A stretch of DNA of 64,000 nt from Halioxenophilus sp033283405 (GTDB lineage: Bacteria; Pseudomonadota; Gammaproteobacteria; Pseudomonadales; Cellvibrionaceae), in NCBI RefSeq assembly GCF_033283405.1, contig NZ_JAWMQR010000014.1, forward strand, positions 32,726 to 96,725, in the 5' to 3' direction. Each line of letters starts with the position of its first letter. Position 1 is the stretch's first letter. Made by a program: the position numbers and the translations under genes. Positions 16,511 to 25,313 of this stretch are shown here, piece by piece. The notes under the pieces were generated by a model. The model searched no databases and had not been told where the DNA came from. It was given only the letters and a program-made list of their open reading frames with translations.

Positions 16511-17773
16511 TCAGTGCACCTGTATCAGGCGATACTCAAGCTGCGCATTGGCCAGCCGGTCGCCGGCCTGCAACTCGGTGCCGGCCACAGCGGGCTCCCC
16601 GTTAAGGGTGCAGTCGGGGCTGCTGTGGCTGAGCAGTGTGCGGTCCTGGTGGCGTTCGAGCCGGCAGAGGCTATCTGCGGGCGGCTGGCTGCTGGCGCCT
16701 GGCTGCTCGGCGTCGAGCCAGAGCTCGGTAATGGCGTAGGCGCTGTTGCCCAGCAATACATGGGTGGCCGGCGCGTGCTTCTCGGCGGCCGGTGTTGCGT
16801 GGTGCGCCGGCAAAATAAGATGTTCGGCAAAGGCTACCCCTTCATCTGGGTCGTCCACCACCAGTTGTGGCAGCAGGTGTTGGCACTGCTCGCTCACTGT
16901 GTCGGCGCCGAGCAGTTGGCCGCCGGCAAAGCGCTTATCCAGGCTCTGCAGGGCCGCCGCCTGGTGGCTGAGCAATAGCCGGCGGCCGCTCTGTTCGCTA
17001 ATGGCCTCCAGTAGAGGTTCCAGAAAACGGCGGCTGGCCTGCTGCAAGGTGGCAAAACCGGTGGTGATGGAGTAGTCCGCCACGGTCAGTTTGGTCTCTC
17101 CGGCCAACAGTGCCCGCTGCCACTCATCCAACTGGTTGTAGAGGGTCTGTTCGTGTTCGGCCACATGGCGCGGGTTGAAGCGGGTTTGGCGAATGAATTC
17201 ATCACTGATGGCCCTGACCCAGGCATCGTTCAGTTGGGCTCGGCCGCAGCCGGCAATCAGGGCGCTGTGCACCTTGCTCGCTTGGCGGTCGTGAATATCG
17301 ATGCTGCTCAACACGCTTTGATGGAGGTGCATATCGAGGTGCAGGTAGCGGCCATCGGCCATAGCGGAGCTACCCACCAGAGCGGCATCAACCAGGCCAC
17401 ACACCTGCTGCTGCAGGCTCTGGCAGATACCCAGCAACAGGCTGAGTTGTTCATCGCTGAAGTAACCGGGCAGAACGATCAACAGATTATTGCTGCCCAG
17501 GCCATCGAACAGTGCCCGCAGCTGATGGTAGACCAGGTCGGCGGGGTGTTTGATCAGGGCGCTGGCGTTGGCCAGGGGCTCCAGGCTTAACTGATTCCAA
17601 AATTGATTGTTACTGGCCAGGGGGCGCAGCCGAAACTGGCTCTGGGCATCTTCCCCCAGGGTTAACCACTGTCCTTCAAACAGGGCGTAAGCGGGGCTGA
17701 CCCGAGTCTCCTCCGGGTGGTTGAGGCGGATACCCTGGTCGTTAATTTCGAGTGTGGCGATTGTGTCTGCCAT
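16511..17773 (-). CDS. Actin/Hsp70-fold-like protein with FHA-like C-terminal segment
   Basis: No close family is recognised for this 420-residue soluble protein. The N terminus (TIATLEINDQGIRL) and the segment LLIVLPGYFSDEQLSLLLGI followed by CGLVDAALVGSSA follow the order of strands and helices in actin/Hsp70/FtsA-type ATPases. The classical phosphate loops are degenerate. The last 60 residues (CTLNGEPAVAGTELQAGDRLA ... YRLIQV) resemble the closing strands of an FHA or FHA-like beta sandwich, with NG and GD turns. It has no signal peptide and should be cytosolic, next to the membrane components encoded on both sides. A scaffolding or switching role is a guess. Confidence 0.55.
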   Translation of the reverse strand: MADTIATLEINDQGIRLNHPEETRVSPAYALFEGQWLTLGEDAQSQFRLRPLASNNQFWNQLSLEPLANASALIKHPADLVYHQLRALFDGLGSNNLLIVLPGYFSDEQLSLLLGICQSLQQQVCGLVDAALVGSSAMADGRYLHLDMHLHQSVLSSIDIHDRQASKVHSALIAGCGRAQLNDAWVRAISDEFIRQTRFNPRHVAEHEQTLYNQLDEWQRALLAGETKLTVADYSITTGFATLQQASRRFLEPLLEAISEQSGRRLLLSHQAAALQSLDKRFAGGQLLGADTVSEQCQHLLPQLVVDDPDEGVAFAEHLILPAHHATPAAEKHAPATHVLLGNSAYAITELWLDAEQPGASSQPPADSLCRLERHQDRTLLSHSSPDCTLNGEPAVAGTELQAGDRLANAQLEYRLIQVH

Positions 17774-17786
17774 TGGTGCCGGTGTC

Positions 17787-18587
17787 CTAGTCGCGAACCG
17801 TCAGAAAACGGAGCAGGTTACGATCGCAGTAGTTTTCGGTGTCGAGCACCAAGCGCTCCTGCATCAGCTGCAACTGGTGGGAGAAGAACATCACCACAAT
17901 ACTGATCACCAGGGCGATAAAGGTTGAGTTAAAGGCCACGCCCAGGCTTACGGTTACGCCGGCAATATCGCCCTCCACCGCTTTGTGGGCCTGGCCCAAG
18001 GCCTCGCCAATACCGCGCACGGTGCCGATAAACCCTATGGAGGGAATGGCCCAGGCGATGTAGCGCACCATGGCCAGTTCGCTGTCGAGCCGGTCGGATT
18101 CGGTTTCGCAGGTCTCACGCACGGCGTTGGCGGCGTCGGTGACACTTTTGGAGGAGTCGAAGCGCTGCAGGGCTTTGATCAGTGCCCGCGGCAGCAGCAT
18201 GGGCTGCTGCTTGTCCGGCAGCGCCTGCAGGGGCCGGGAGAGATCCCGGGCGTCCTCGGGCAGCACGCTGGTGCCCTCGCGTAGGTTGAGCAGAGAGGCT
18301 TGCAGCAGGCGCCGCTCCAGCACCACCTCACGCGCCTTGTAACCCATAATGGCCAGGGACCAGAACAGCAGAATAAAACAGGCCTCCTGCTCGTAATCTT
18401 TCAACACCACAAACATGGAGCGCTGGGCGACATAGGGCTCACCCTGGGCCTGGCGCTCCAGCTGCTGCAGCACCAGTGCGTCGGCCTGGGGGCGGATTAA
18501 GGTGACGTAGATACCGTGCACTAGTATCGCCGCCGTGAGCAGGGCGAAGAGCTGATAGAGAAACTCGGTGGATGAGTTGCGCTTCAT
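17787..18587 (-). CDS. MotA/TolQ/ExbB-family proton channel protein
   Basis: The 266-residue inner-membrane protein has four hydrophobic segments (about residues 12-30, 72-88, 172-192 and 212-238). The last two carry the family signatures IPSIGFIGTVRGIGEAL and SLGVAFNSTFIALVISI. A large cytosolic loop lies between helices two and three. Family members (ExbB, TolQ, MotA, ZorA) assemble as pentamers around a dimer of an ExbD/TolR/MotB-like helix and use the proton gradient to move partners in the periplasm. No classical exbD or tolR gene is adjacent; the best partners are the two VWA proteins encoded downstream. The start ATG has AAGGAG five bases upstream. Confidence 0.9.
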   Translation of the reverse strand: MKRNSSTEFLYQLFALLTAAILVHGIYVTLIRPQADALVLQQLERQAQGEPYVAQRSMFVVLKDYEQEACFILLFWSLAIMGYKAREVVLERRLLQASLLNLREGTSVLPEDARDLSRPLQALPDKQQPMLLPRALIKALQRFDSSKSVTDAANAVRETCETESDRLDSELAMVRYIAWAIPSIGFIGTVRGIGEALGQAHKAVEGDIAGVTVSLGVAFNSTFIALVISIVVMFFSHQLQLMQERLVLDTENYCDRNLLRFLTVRD

Positions 18588-18596
18588 TGCATCTCC

Positions 18597-18878
18597 TTAG
18601 ATGTCAACGGGGAAAGAGACCGAGAGGTCTTCTGAAATCTCTTCCGAGGGTACAAAGTCTTCGTAGTCGCCGCCGGGTTCAGTCGGGGCCGGGTTGGCAT
18701 TAGCCTTGTCAGTGCCACTGTTACTGGTGGCCGGTGGTGCTTCGGCCGCCTGGCTGTCGGGCTCTTCTGTTGTTTGGGCCAAGGCCGATAGTGAGCCCAT
18801 CAGGCACAGCAGCAGGGCGGCCTGGGCCAACCGTGCTCGGCGGTTCCCTGGCTGATTGCCCACTCTGTTCGTGCTCAT
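18597..18878 (-). CDS. Small secreted acidic protein
   Basis: The 93-residue protein has a basic start and a signal peptide (LAQAALLLCLMGSLSALAQ). A short acidic, Ala/Pro/Asn-rich, probably unstructured chain follows, ending in DFVPSEEISEDLSVSFPVDI. I know no characterised family. The start ATG has GAGGAG six bases upstream; an earlier in-frame ATG lacks support. It lies 9 bases before the ExbB-like gene and 33 after the PEGA/SUMF1 gene, so it is part of the same unit. The conserved-looking C-terminal tail may be a docking peptide for a periplasmic partner, which is speculation. Confidence 0.65.
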   Translation of the reverse strand: MSTNRVGNQPGNRRARLAQAALLLCLMGSLSALAQTTEEPDSQAAEAPPATSNSGTDKANANPAPTEPGGDYEDFVPSEEISEDLSVSFPVDI

Positions 18879-18911
18879 AGTGTTCTCCTCATAGCCGTTG
18901 TGCATCGGGCG

Positions 18912-20975
18912 TTACTCCACATAGCGGGCGATGCGGAAGCCGACGCTGTTTTTCGCATCTTTGCCATAGTCGCGGTAGGAGAGGCGCAGGTCGGTAATGC
19001 CGCCACTGGCCCAACTGGCGCCGCGGATTACGTGGTAGTCACCTTCGGCAGGGCCGAGCGGATCCAGCTCCGCCTGGCGTGATAAGCCGGTTTTAATAAG
19101 GTAGAAATCGTGAATCCACTCCGCCGCATTGCCGTTCATATCGTACAGACCATGCTGGTTAGCTTTAAAAGAGGCGACCGGTGCGGTCACCACATAGCCG
19201 TCATCATAGTCAGCCTGGATGGTGCCGAGCAGTGCCGCGGCATTGCGATCACCGATATTGGCGGCACCGGCCGGTGGCGGCAGGGTGGGGCCCCAGCTGT
19301 ATTTCAACATCTCGCCGTCGGCGTAGCGGGCCGACCAGGCCCACTCCGCCTCGGTGGGCAGGCGGTAGCCGGTGGCCTGTGGGTTGAAGCCTTTCAACTC
19401 ATCGCCATCGATCTCGTAAAAGAGCGGTAAGCCCTCTTTTGCAGACAGCCAGTTGCAGAACTGGGCGGCCTGTAGCCAGCTTAAGTTAACCACCGGGTTG
19501 GGATCGTTATTGAGGCTGTTGCCACCCACGTGGCTGGAGGTATGCGCGGCCAAAAACTGATGAAACTGGCCATTAGTGGTTTCGGTGGTAGCCATATAGA
19601 ACGCCCGGCTGAGCTCCACCTTGCGCAGTACCTCGTTTGAGCGGCGGCCCTGCTCCCGGCGTGAGGAGCCCATCTCAAACTCGCCTTTGGGGCGGAACAG
19701 ACGCAGCTTTTGACCGAGACTGGTGGTTATCTCCGGCTTAACCTTCTCCCACTTCGCCTGTTCGATGGTTTTCAGGTCGGGCCGCAGATACTGGGCCAGC
19801 CCCGGGCGGGGCAGAATGGTGGTGGTGAAATCGACATAGCCGTCGCGGCTGATTTTTACCTGGTGCTGGCGCGCCGGTAGATTGAGTGTCTGGTTGGCGC
19901 GGCCACTCAGGCGCCCATCGACGTAGAGCAGGGCGTCCTCGGGGGCGGCTTTGATGGTCACCTGGCCGAGCAGCACCTGCAGATCCACTGCCACCTGCGT
20001 GGTTTTGCCGGAGGCGACATCGACACTGCGCGCAGCGGATTGGTAGCCATCTTTGAAGAGGTAGAGTGACAGGCCACGGCCAGGCTCCACCGGCGCTTCA
20101 ATTGGGGTCTGGCCGACGTACTGGCCGTTGATGGTGACGCTGGCGCCGCTGGGTTTGGAGTTGATCGCCAGCAGGCCATCGATCTTGTCGAGCTGAATGA
20201 CACCGAGATCTTGGGCCACCTGCGGCTCAATCGTCAGTGGGTAGAGCTTGGGCTTGAAGCCCGCCATTTGCAGGGTGAGCTCTTTATCGCCGGCGAGGAT
20301 CTCAACCGTGGCCGGGGTGACCCCCAGTACTTCGTCATCGAGCACTATCTCGGCGCCACTGGGTTCACTGGCCAGGGTGATTTCGGCCCAGGCGGGGGTC
20401 AGTTCCACGGCCAGGGTCTGCTGCTGTTTGAGGCCGATAATCTCAAGCTCACCGGTCACATCCTGGTAGCGCTCGGTGACTATCTGATAGCTGTGTGGCC
20501 CGGCGGCGATGTCGGCCAGAGGGGATTGGTTGTCGCCCAGCAGTTCGCCATCAAGGTAGACATTCGCCGCTGCCGCCGGGTTGGTGGCCACCACCAAGCT
20601 GCCAGGCAGTGGTGTCAGGCTGACGGTGACGGTTTGCAGATCTTCCCGGTTTACCACCAAGGCTTGCTGCTTGGGGTAGTAGAGCTCGTGCACGGCGGTG
20701 AGAGTGTAGTCGCCGGGCAGCAGCAGAAAGTTATCGCCAATACGGAAACTAAGGCCACCACTGACCGCCACTTCGGCATCGATGGGTGCGGTGGTGACAA
20801 TAATGGATTTGGCTGCCACCAAAAACCAGCCGATCACCAATACCACCAGAAAGAGCGCAGCGATCACCAGGTGCAGTGGCTTAACCTGTAACTTACGGCG
20901 GCTGGCGACAGCGGTGGTGGGGGTGAAGGTGGTCGCCTGAATCCGTTTTTGCGGCGCTTTCGGTTGGTCACTCAT
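18912..20975 (-). CDS. Membrane-anchored PEGA-repeat protein with SUMF1/FGE-like domain
   Basis: The 687-residue protein has one membrane helix at about 33-53 (LHLVIAALFLVVLVIGWFLV), which places the rest in the periplasm. Residues 57-400 hold about four to five PEGA-like modules (for example ITLASEPSGAEIVLDDEVLG and LLAINSKPSGASVTINGQYVG). The C-terminal ~250 residues are an FGE-sulfatase/SUMF1 domain: EFEMGSS, FYMATTETTNGQFHQFL, YRLPTEAEWAWSAR, GLYDMNGNAAEWIHD, RGASW and GFRIAR. The cysteine pair of true formylglycine-generating enzymes is not evident, so a binding rather than enzymatic role is likely. PEGA modules are thought to contact the cell wall or envelope proteins. The gene is central to the minus-strand block. 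Confidence 0.88.
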   Translation of the reverse strand: MSDQPKAPQKRIQATTFTPTTAVASRRKLQVKPLHLVIAALFLVVLVIGWFLVAAKSIIVTTAPIDAEVAVSGGLSFRIGDNFLLLPGDYTLTAVHELYYPKQQALVVNREDLQTVTVSLTPLPGSLVVATNPAAAANVYLDGELLGDNQSPLADIAAGPHSYQIVTERYQDVTGELEIIGLKQQQTLAVELTPAWAEITLASEPSGAEIVLDDEVLGVTPATVEILAGDKELTLQMAGFKPKLYPLTIEPQVAQDLGVIQLDKIDGLLAINSKPSGASVTINGQYVGQTPIEAPVEPGRGLSLYLFKDGYQSAARSVDVASGKTTQVAVDLQVLLGQVTIKAAPEDALLYVDGRLSGRANQTLNLPARQHQVKISRDGYVDFTTTILPRPGLAQYLRPDLKTIEQAKWEKVKPEITTSLGQKLRLFRPKGEFEMGSSRREQGRRSNEVLRKVELSRAFYMATTETTNGQFHQFLAAHTSSHVGGNSLNNDPNPVVNLSWLQAAQFCNWLSAKEGLPLFYEIDGDELKGFNPQATGYRLPTEAEWAWSARYADGEMLKYSWGPTLPPPAGAANIGDRNAAALLGTIQADYDDGYVVTAPVASFKANQHGLYDMNGNAAEWIHDFYLIKTGLSRQAELDPLGPAEGDYHVIRGASWASGGITDLRLSYRDYGKDAKNSVGFRIARYVE

Positions 20976-21014
20976 GGTTGCTGTGCGGAGTCCTGGCGAT
21001 TGGTAGAGGTCGGG

Positions 21015-22520
21015 TTAGAGGCTGGCGATCTTTTCGTCGCATTGAATCTGAATCACCAGCGGGTTCTGGCTGCCATCGATGGTGAACTCTTTGCGTACAT
21101 CCCGGTAGCCCGGGCGTGAGCCGACCAGCACATACTGGCCCGGCTTCAGGTCGAGCGCGTGCTCTTGGAAAGCGCCCAGTGCTGCCACCCGGTAGAGGGT
21201 CACCTGGGTTTCGTTATCCGATTGCAACTGCACCTGCACTGGCGTTTGCGCGGCCTTCATGGCCGCCGCCAGCGAGTTGATCTGGCTTTGCAGTCTGGGA
21301 CCTGGGTTGGCGATGGAGCGGGCGTCGGCCAGGGTTTGGCCGGCCTTGGCGTAGACCTGGCTGTCGGCCAGGCGCAGCGGTTGCGCCAGCAGTGTTTGTA
21401 TGGTCTGGTCGAGCTGCAGGCGGACATTGGCCTTCAGCCGGGCAATTTTGGTATCAACCACGCTCTCGTCAACGGCCAGAGCCAAGTCATACTCCGCCAC
21501 TGCCTGTTGCCACTGTTCGGCTGCCATATGGTTTTCGGCGCGGCGCACGTGCAGCGCAATCTGGCTTAGGCTCTGGCCGTTTTGCGCCTGGGTTAAGGCA
21601 CTGCTGGCGTCGGCCGCCCCCGGTTTGATGGCCAGCGCCTGTTTGAAGGAGTGGATTGCCTGCTCAAACTGATTGGCTTGCAGGGCACTGTAGCCGGCGG
21701 ACATCTGCTCGGCGAAATTGCGCTGGGCGAGGCGTTGGTTAAGCTCAGCCTGTTTCTCCGCCAGAAAGGTAGAGCTGGGATCAAGCGCCTTGGCCTGCTT
21801 CAGTTTGGCGGCGGCTTGGTCGAGCTGGTTTAACTGAATGGCCTGATCGGACTCCTTCGCCAATTGCAAAACCTGTGCGAGCACCTGGGCTCTGGCCAGT
21901 GCTGACTGCGCTTGACTGTGACTGGGGTCGATAGCCAGCACCAGCTCCAGCGCTGTCTGCGAGGTGGTGGGGTCGAGGTCGGCCAGTGCCTGCAGGCCGA
22001 GGGCAAGATTCTCTTTGAGTACCTGTTGGCTCTGGCTGAGCAGAGCATCGAACTGCTGGTCGGTGGCCAGATACTGTTGCTTGGCCTGTTCAAATTGCTG
22101 CTGGCGATAGTACTCGTCACCACTATTGGCGGTGGCCATGGCCTCGGCAAAGGGTTGCTCCGCCCACTGTTTGACGTTGCTCTTTTCCAAACGGCGCTGT
22201 TTATCGAGCAGTTCGGCCAGTATGTCCTGGGTTTCGCGCCGCTGTTTGCTGAGTTGGGCTTCCGTCCAGGGGGATTCCGCGGCAGTGGGGGAGGGTTTGC
22301 TGGAGGCTGGATTCTCAGCGGTGGTGGTAATCGGTTGCACCACAGCTGGGTTGATCTGCCGGGGTAGCCAGAAAACCACCACGGCCAATAAGAGCAGCAG
22401 CGCGCCCAACGGTAACATCACCTTCGGGTCTAGCCACCAGGGTTTAACTTCCGGTTGCAGGTTTTCTGCTTGCGCCCAGGGAGCGGCCGTCGCTTTGCTG
22501 TCTGAGTTTGGTTGAGTCAT
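21015..22520 (-). CDS. Membrane-anchored TPR protein with PEGA-like tail
   Basis: The 501-residue protein has a cytosolic N terminus and one membrane helix at about 32-51 (VMLPLGALLLLLAVVVFWL). It continues as an Ala/Gln-rich helical solenoid of TPR-like repeats (DEYYRQQQFEQAKQQY, AQSALARAQVLAQVLQLA, YSALQANQFEQAIHSFKQAL, AENHMAAEQWQQAVAEYDLAL). The C-terminal ~70 residues (VTLYRVAALGAFQEHALDL, LKPGQYVLVGSRPGYRD) form a beta module like PEGA. It is probably a periplasmic scaffold for the neighbouring PEGA/SUMF1 protein, whose gene starts 39 bases downstream. The 206-base gap upstream of its start may contain a promoter for the genes from here to 11.4 kb. Confidence 0.8.
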   Translation of the reverse strand: MTQPNSDSKATAAPWAQAENLQPEVKPWWLDPKVMLPLGALLLLLAVVVFWLPRQINPAVVQPITTTAENPASSKPSPTAAESPWTEAQLSKQRRETQDILAELLDKQRRLEKSNVKQWAEQPFAEAMATANSGDEYYRQQQFEQAKQQYLATDQQFDALLSQSQQVLKENLALGLQALADLDPTTSQTALELVLAIDPSHSQAQSALARAQVLAQVLQLAKESDQAIQLNQLDQAAAKLKQAKALDPSSTFLAEKQAELNQRLAQRNFAEQMSAGYSALQANQFEQAIHSFKQALAIKPGAADASSALTQAQNGQSLSQIALHVRRAENHMAAEQWQQAVAEYDLALAVDESVVDTKIARLKANVRLQLDQTIQTLLAQPLRLADSQVYAKAGQTLADARSIANPGPRLQSQINSLAAAMKAAQTPVQVQLQSDNETQVTLYRVAALGAFQEHALDLKPGQYVLVGSRPGYRDVRKEFTIDGSQNPLVIQIQCDEKIASL

Positions 22521-22726
22521 CGTTACCTAATGGACTATTGCACTTGTCTTACAAGCGGCACTATCACCGATCCTTGGTTTATGGTCGGTGCTTTTAATTA
22601 TAGGTTGGCCTGGCTACTAAAACGGTTTGTGGGGTGTAGAGTGTTGCGGTAAACGCTTCGCCCGTCGACCCCTATTTTTCACTGCTTGGTTTTGCCTGGC
22701 TGGGCTTTGGTTAAGCCGACAGCGCG

Positions 22727-23956
22727 CTATTCAGTGGTCACCCCCCCGGTTTCCAGCTGATAGATATCGCGCAGCATTTTGCGCCACTGCTGATATTGGT
22801 TTTCGACACTGCCGGTGAGTGTGACGGTGCGATCCTCCAGTTCGAAGAAGTGGGGCTCGACATCGGCCTCCAGTGAGTCACCGAGCTCCTGCAGGGCCTC
22901 GACATGCATTTTGCTGTCGGCGCGCTTGTCGAAGCCTTCTTTAATTAGGTAACCACCACCGGCAATACCGATCTGCCCGGCGGCCCGTGTGCTGCCACTG
23001 CCGCTGCCGGCAGCCATCACACCGCCCACCACAGAGGCAACACCTGCGATGGTGCGGTTGATCGATTGCTGACGCAGCTCGCGCACGGCGATTACCTCGT
23101 CGTAAGTTTGGCTGCGCCACTCTTCATAGGGGGCCTCCATCTCACGCACAAAGGAGCCGTAATACTCTTGCAGGGTATCGATGAACAGATAGTCGCGTTC
23201 ACGAATATCGCGAATGCGTTCGAGCATGGGGTCGTTGGCGGCGGGTAGGCGCTGCACCTGGTAGACGCCATTTTTATCGACATGGATATGGCTGTTGAAG
23301 GCCTCTGGTGAGAAGTCGCGGGCGAATTTCAGCTCGCTGACGGTGCGCAGTTTGGTGAGCTGCTCTGCGGTTTGAGATTGGCGGTAGGTCAGCAGGTCGT
23401 TGGCGATGCGGTTATAGAGGCCAACAAAAGGGTCGTGCTCAATACCCGACCTGGGTTCGTAGCTGTAGTGGCTGGCCACCTGTTCATATTTCTTATCCAG
23501 CCACTCGACGCCAGAGGCATCTTCGGCGTGGATTTTTAGCTCCAGGCGCTCGCCATCGGAGGAGAGAATTTTGCCGGTGATCACCAGATCGACTGCGGCG
23601 GTGTCGTCGGGTACCACCCGTACCGCACCCCAGCCGGCGCTCATCTGCATGGCATCCATCAGTTGCACGGCGAAGTAGTGGCTTTCGGCCCGGCGGACTT
23701 CAGGGAATATGGGGATCAGTGGGTCGTCGTCCATATCCTCCAGGCCCGGGTCGAAGACGACAATGCCGACGTCGATCAGTTGTTGTTCGGGAATGGCTTG
23801 GTTGACCACCGCCAGGGGCGTCTGTTGGGTGGTTTTGACCACAGTCCGTGAGCAGCCGGCTGCGAGTGCCATGATGAACAGGGCGGATACCAATGCGAAG
23901 GTGGTACCGAACGGACGACCATCGCGGGGCTTTCGAAGAGTGGTCATAGTTGGCAT
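22727..23956 (-). CDS. Lipoprotein with glycine-zipper segment
   Basis: The 409-residue lipoprotein has the signal TTFALVSALFIMALAAGCSR. The N-terminal half (IDVGIVVFDPGLED, SAGWGAVRVVPDD, VDLVITGKILSSDGERLEL) looks like an alternating alpha/beta outer-membrane accessory domain. Near residues 320-360 a Gly/Ala/Ser-rich hydrophobic stretch (IAGVASVVGGVMAAG ... GIAGGGYLIKEGF) resembles a glycine zipper able to insert into membranes. The C terminus contains FFELEDRTVTLTGSVENQY. Many in-frame codons lie upstream inside the previous gene; I chose ATG 23956 because AGGA precedes it by six bases and it gives a normal signal peptide. The family is unknown; it belongs to the block at 11.4-26.6 kb. Confidence 0.7.
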   Translation of the reverse strand: MPTMTTLRKPRDGRPFGTTFALVSALFIMALAAGCSRTVVKTTQQTPLAVVNQAIPEQQLIDVGIVVFDPGLEDMDDDPLIPIFPEVRRAESHYFAVQLMDAMQMSAGWGAVRVVPDDTAAVDLVITGKILSSDGERLELKIHAEDASGVEWLDKKYEQVASHYSYEPRSGIEHDPFVGLYNRIANDLLTYRQSQTAEQLTKLRTVSELKFARDFSPEAFNSHIHVDKNGVYQVQRLPAANDPMLERIRDIRERDYLFIDTLQEYYGSFVREMEAPYEEWRSQTYDEVIAVRELRQQSINRTIAGVASVVGGVMAAGSGSGSTRAAGQIGIAGGGYLIKEGFDKRADSKMHVEALQELGDSLEADVEPHFFELEDRTVTLTGSVENQYQQWRKMLRDIYQLETGGVTTE

Positions 23957-23987
23957 TGAGATCCTATTCCGTTCTCCCAGGGAGACT

Positions 23988-25010
23988 CTACGGGTTTTCG
24001 TTTTTGTATTTGCGATACTCATCCCACAACTTTTCACGCAGGGCCGGATCGGTTTCGCGCATGGCCGCTTCGCGAATCTGGCGGGCGACGACGTCGTCAT
24101 CACTGCCACTGGGAATATCCGCCGGTGGTGGCGCAGTGCCGGCATGTTGGTAGTCGCCGGGGCGTCCGGAGGGGGCTCCTGCGGGGATCCCGCCATTACC
24201 ACTGCCACTGGAGGTCTCGTAAGCGCTGCCAGGGCCTTCATCTGAGGGTTGGCCAATCTCATCGAACAGGGGGCCGGAGCTCTCGTCTTTCAGGTCATCC
24301 TCACTGCCGCGGGCGTTGGCGCGGTTGGCGATATACTCTCGCTCCTTCAGGATCATGCCGTCGTAATCGCTGATCGAGCCTTGTAATACCGATTCCATTT
24401 GGGCGACACGCTCTTCGGCGCTCATGATCGGGCCGCCGCCACCAGCACTGCCGGAATCTGTAGCCGCACCGCCGCCACCTGCAGCGGAGTCGGCTTCAGC
24501 GGCTGCAGTGGCGCCGCCGCCGGTGGTTTCGGAAAGATCGATATCATCGGATTGGGATTCGCTGTCGTCCAGGCTGGGAGCCTGCTCGCTGCGTTGATCG
24601 CCGCTGCCGGAGGCGCTATCGCTGCTGGCGGTGCGGTTTTCGTCACCCGCGTCGCCACCATCACCGGTTTTGCGCTCGCCAGTACTTGAGGCGGTAGCCC
24701 CTGGCGAAGAGGCGCCACCGCTTGATACCGTGGTGCTGCCGCCGGGGGAGCTGGCAGTCGGCCCGCCGCTCGGACCACCACTGGGCATACTGCTTGATGA
24801 GCTGCTACTGGCGGTACTGCCAGTGCTGGGACTACTGCTCGGGCTGCTACTTGAACTACTGCTGGAGCTGCTGCTTGAACTGCTACTAGAGCTGGAACTG
24901 GGAGGTGTGGGGGTGGACGACTGCTGCTGACTGGTTTGTGCACCACAAGCTGTGAGAAGAACCGTGATCGCGACTGTGCCGGCCAGGTGCCAGGCGGTGT
25001 TAGAGCGCAT
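23988..25010 (-). CDS. Ser/Gly-rich low-complexity lipoprotein
   Basis: The 340-residue protein has a lipoprotein signal (AGTVAITVLLTACGAQ). It is dominated by Ser, Gly, Ala, Asp and Glu, including a run of 19 serines at residues 38-56 and a second of seven. Only the middle (MSAEERVAQMESVLQGSISD, MILKEREYIANRANAR) and the C terminus (IREAAMRETDPALREKLWDE) look structured, as short charged helices. It probably acts as a long flexible tether from the outer membrane. The start has GAGG eight bases upstream. It is 31 bases from the following glycine-zipper lipoprotein gene. Polyserine linkers are common in enzymes of Saccharophagus-like bacteria; here the linker is in a structural lipoprotein. 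Confidence 0.75.
   Translation of the reverse strand: MRSNTAWHLAGTVAITVLLTACGAQTSQQQSSTPTPPSSSSSSSSSSSSSSSSSSSPSSSPSTGSTASSSSSSSMPSGGPSGGPTASSPGGSTTVSSGGASSPGATASSTGERKTGDGGDAGDENRTASSDSASGSGDQRSEQAPSLDDSESQSDDIDLSETTGGGATAAAEADSAAGGGGAATDSGSAGGGGPIMSAEERVAQMESVLQGSISDYDGMILKEREYIANRANARGSEDDLKDESSGPLFDEIGQPSDEGPGSAYETSSGSGNGGIPAGAPSGRPGDYQHAGTAPPPADIPSGSDDDVVARQIREAAMRETDPALREKLWDEYRKYKNENP
24843..24899 (-). repeat. Polyserine-encoding tract (19 codons)
   Basis: Nineteen consecutive serine codons use a mixture of AGT, AGC, TCC, TCT and TCA. The tract is therefore not a simple trinucleotide repeat and is unlikely to slip; the serine run itself seems to be selected. Confidence 0.9.
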
Positions 25011-25313
25011 TTGGGTAACCTCTTCGGTTTAGTAAAGTGCGACTGATTTTCGGTAGTAGCATAACCAAGTTGAACACAAGCTGAATCAATTTTTGTCGGT
25101 GGCAACCGCCGTCGATCATCTCTTTCAGAGGTGTGCCGGCCGCTTGCCATGCCGCGTCAGCTACGCCCGGCCGGCAGTAGGGCGTTCAGGTTTTGACCAA
25201 GGTTGTGGAGGAAAGTTTGCATGAATCCAGCCAAACCTGCCACCGGCTGCTGCCAGCCGGTTGTTCAATCGACCAGAGTCTATCGTCGATCACCCCAAAA
25301 CAACGTGAATGTT
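25011..25313. other. Intergenic gap inside the envelope block
   Basis: This 303-base gap separates two minus-strand genes of the block. It holds a perfect 8-base inverted repeat, TGCCGGCC at 25134-25141 and GGCCGGCA at 25169-25176, with no T-run. It may be a processing or attenuation site. A promoter for the gene starting at 25010 is expected here but no convincing boxes were found. Confidence 0.4.

Noticed and set aside
24422..25150. 242-residue Pro/Ala-rich minus-strand frame overlapping the Ser-rich lipoprotein gene
   Set aside because: Same strand, different frame of a low-complexity tract; no signal peptide or ribosome site.
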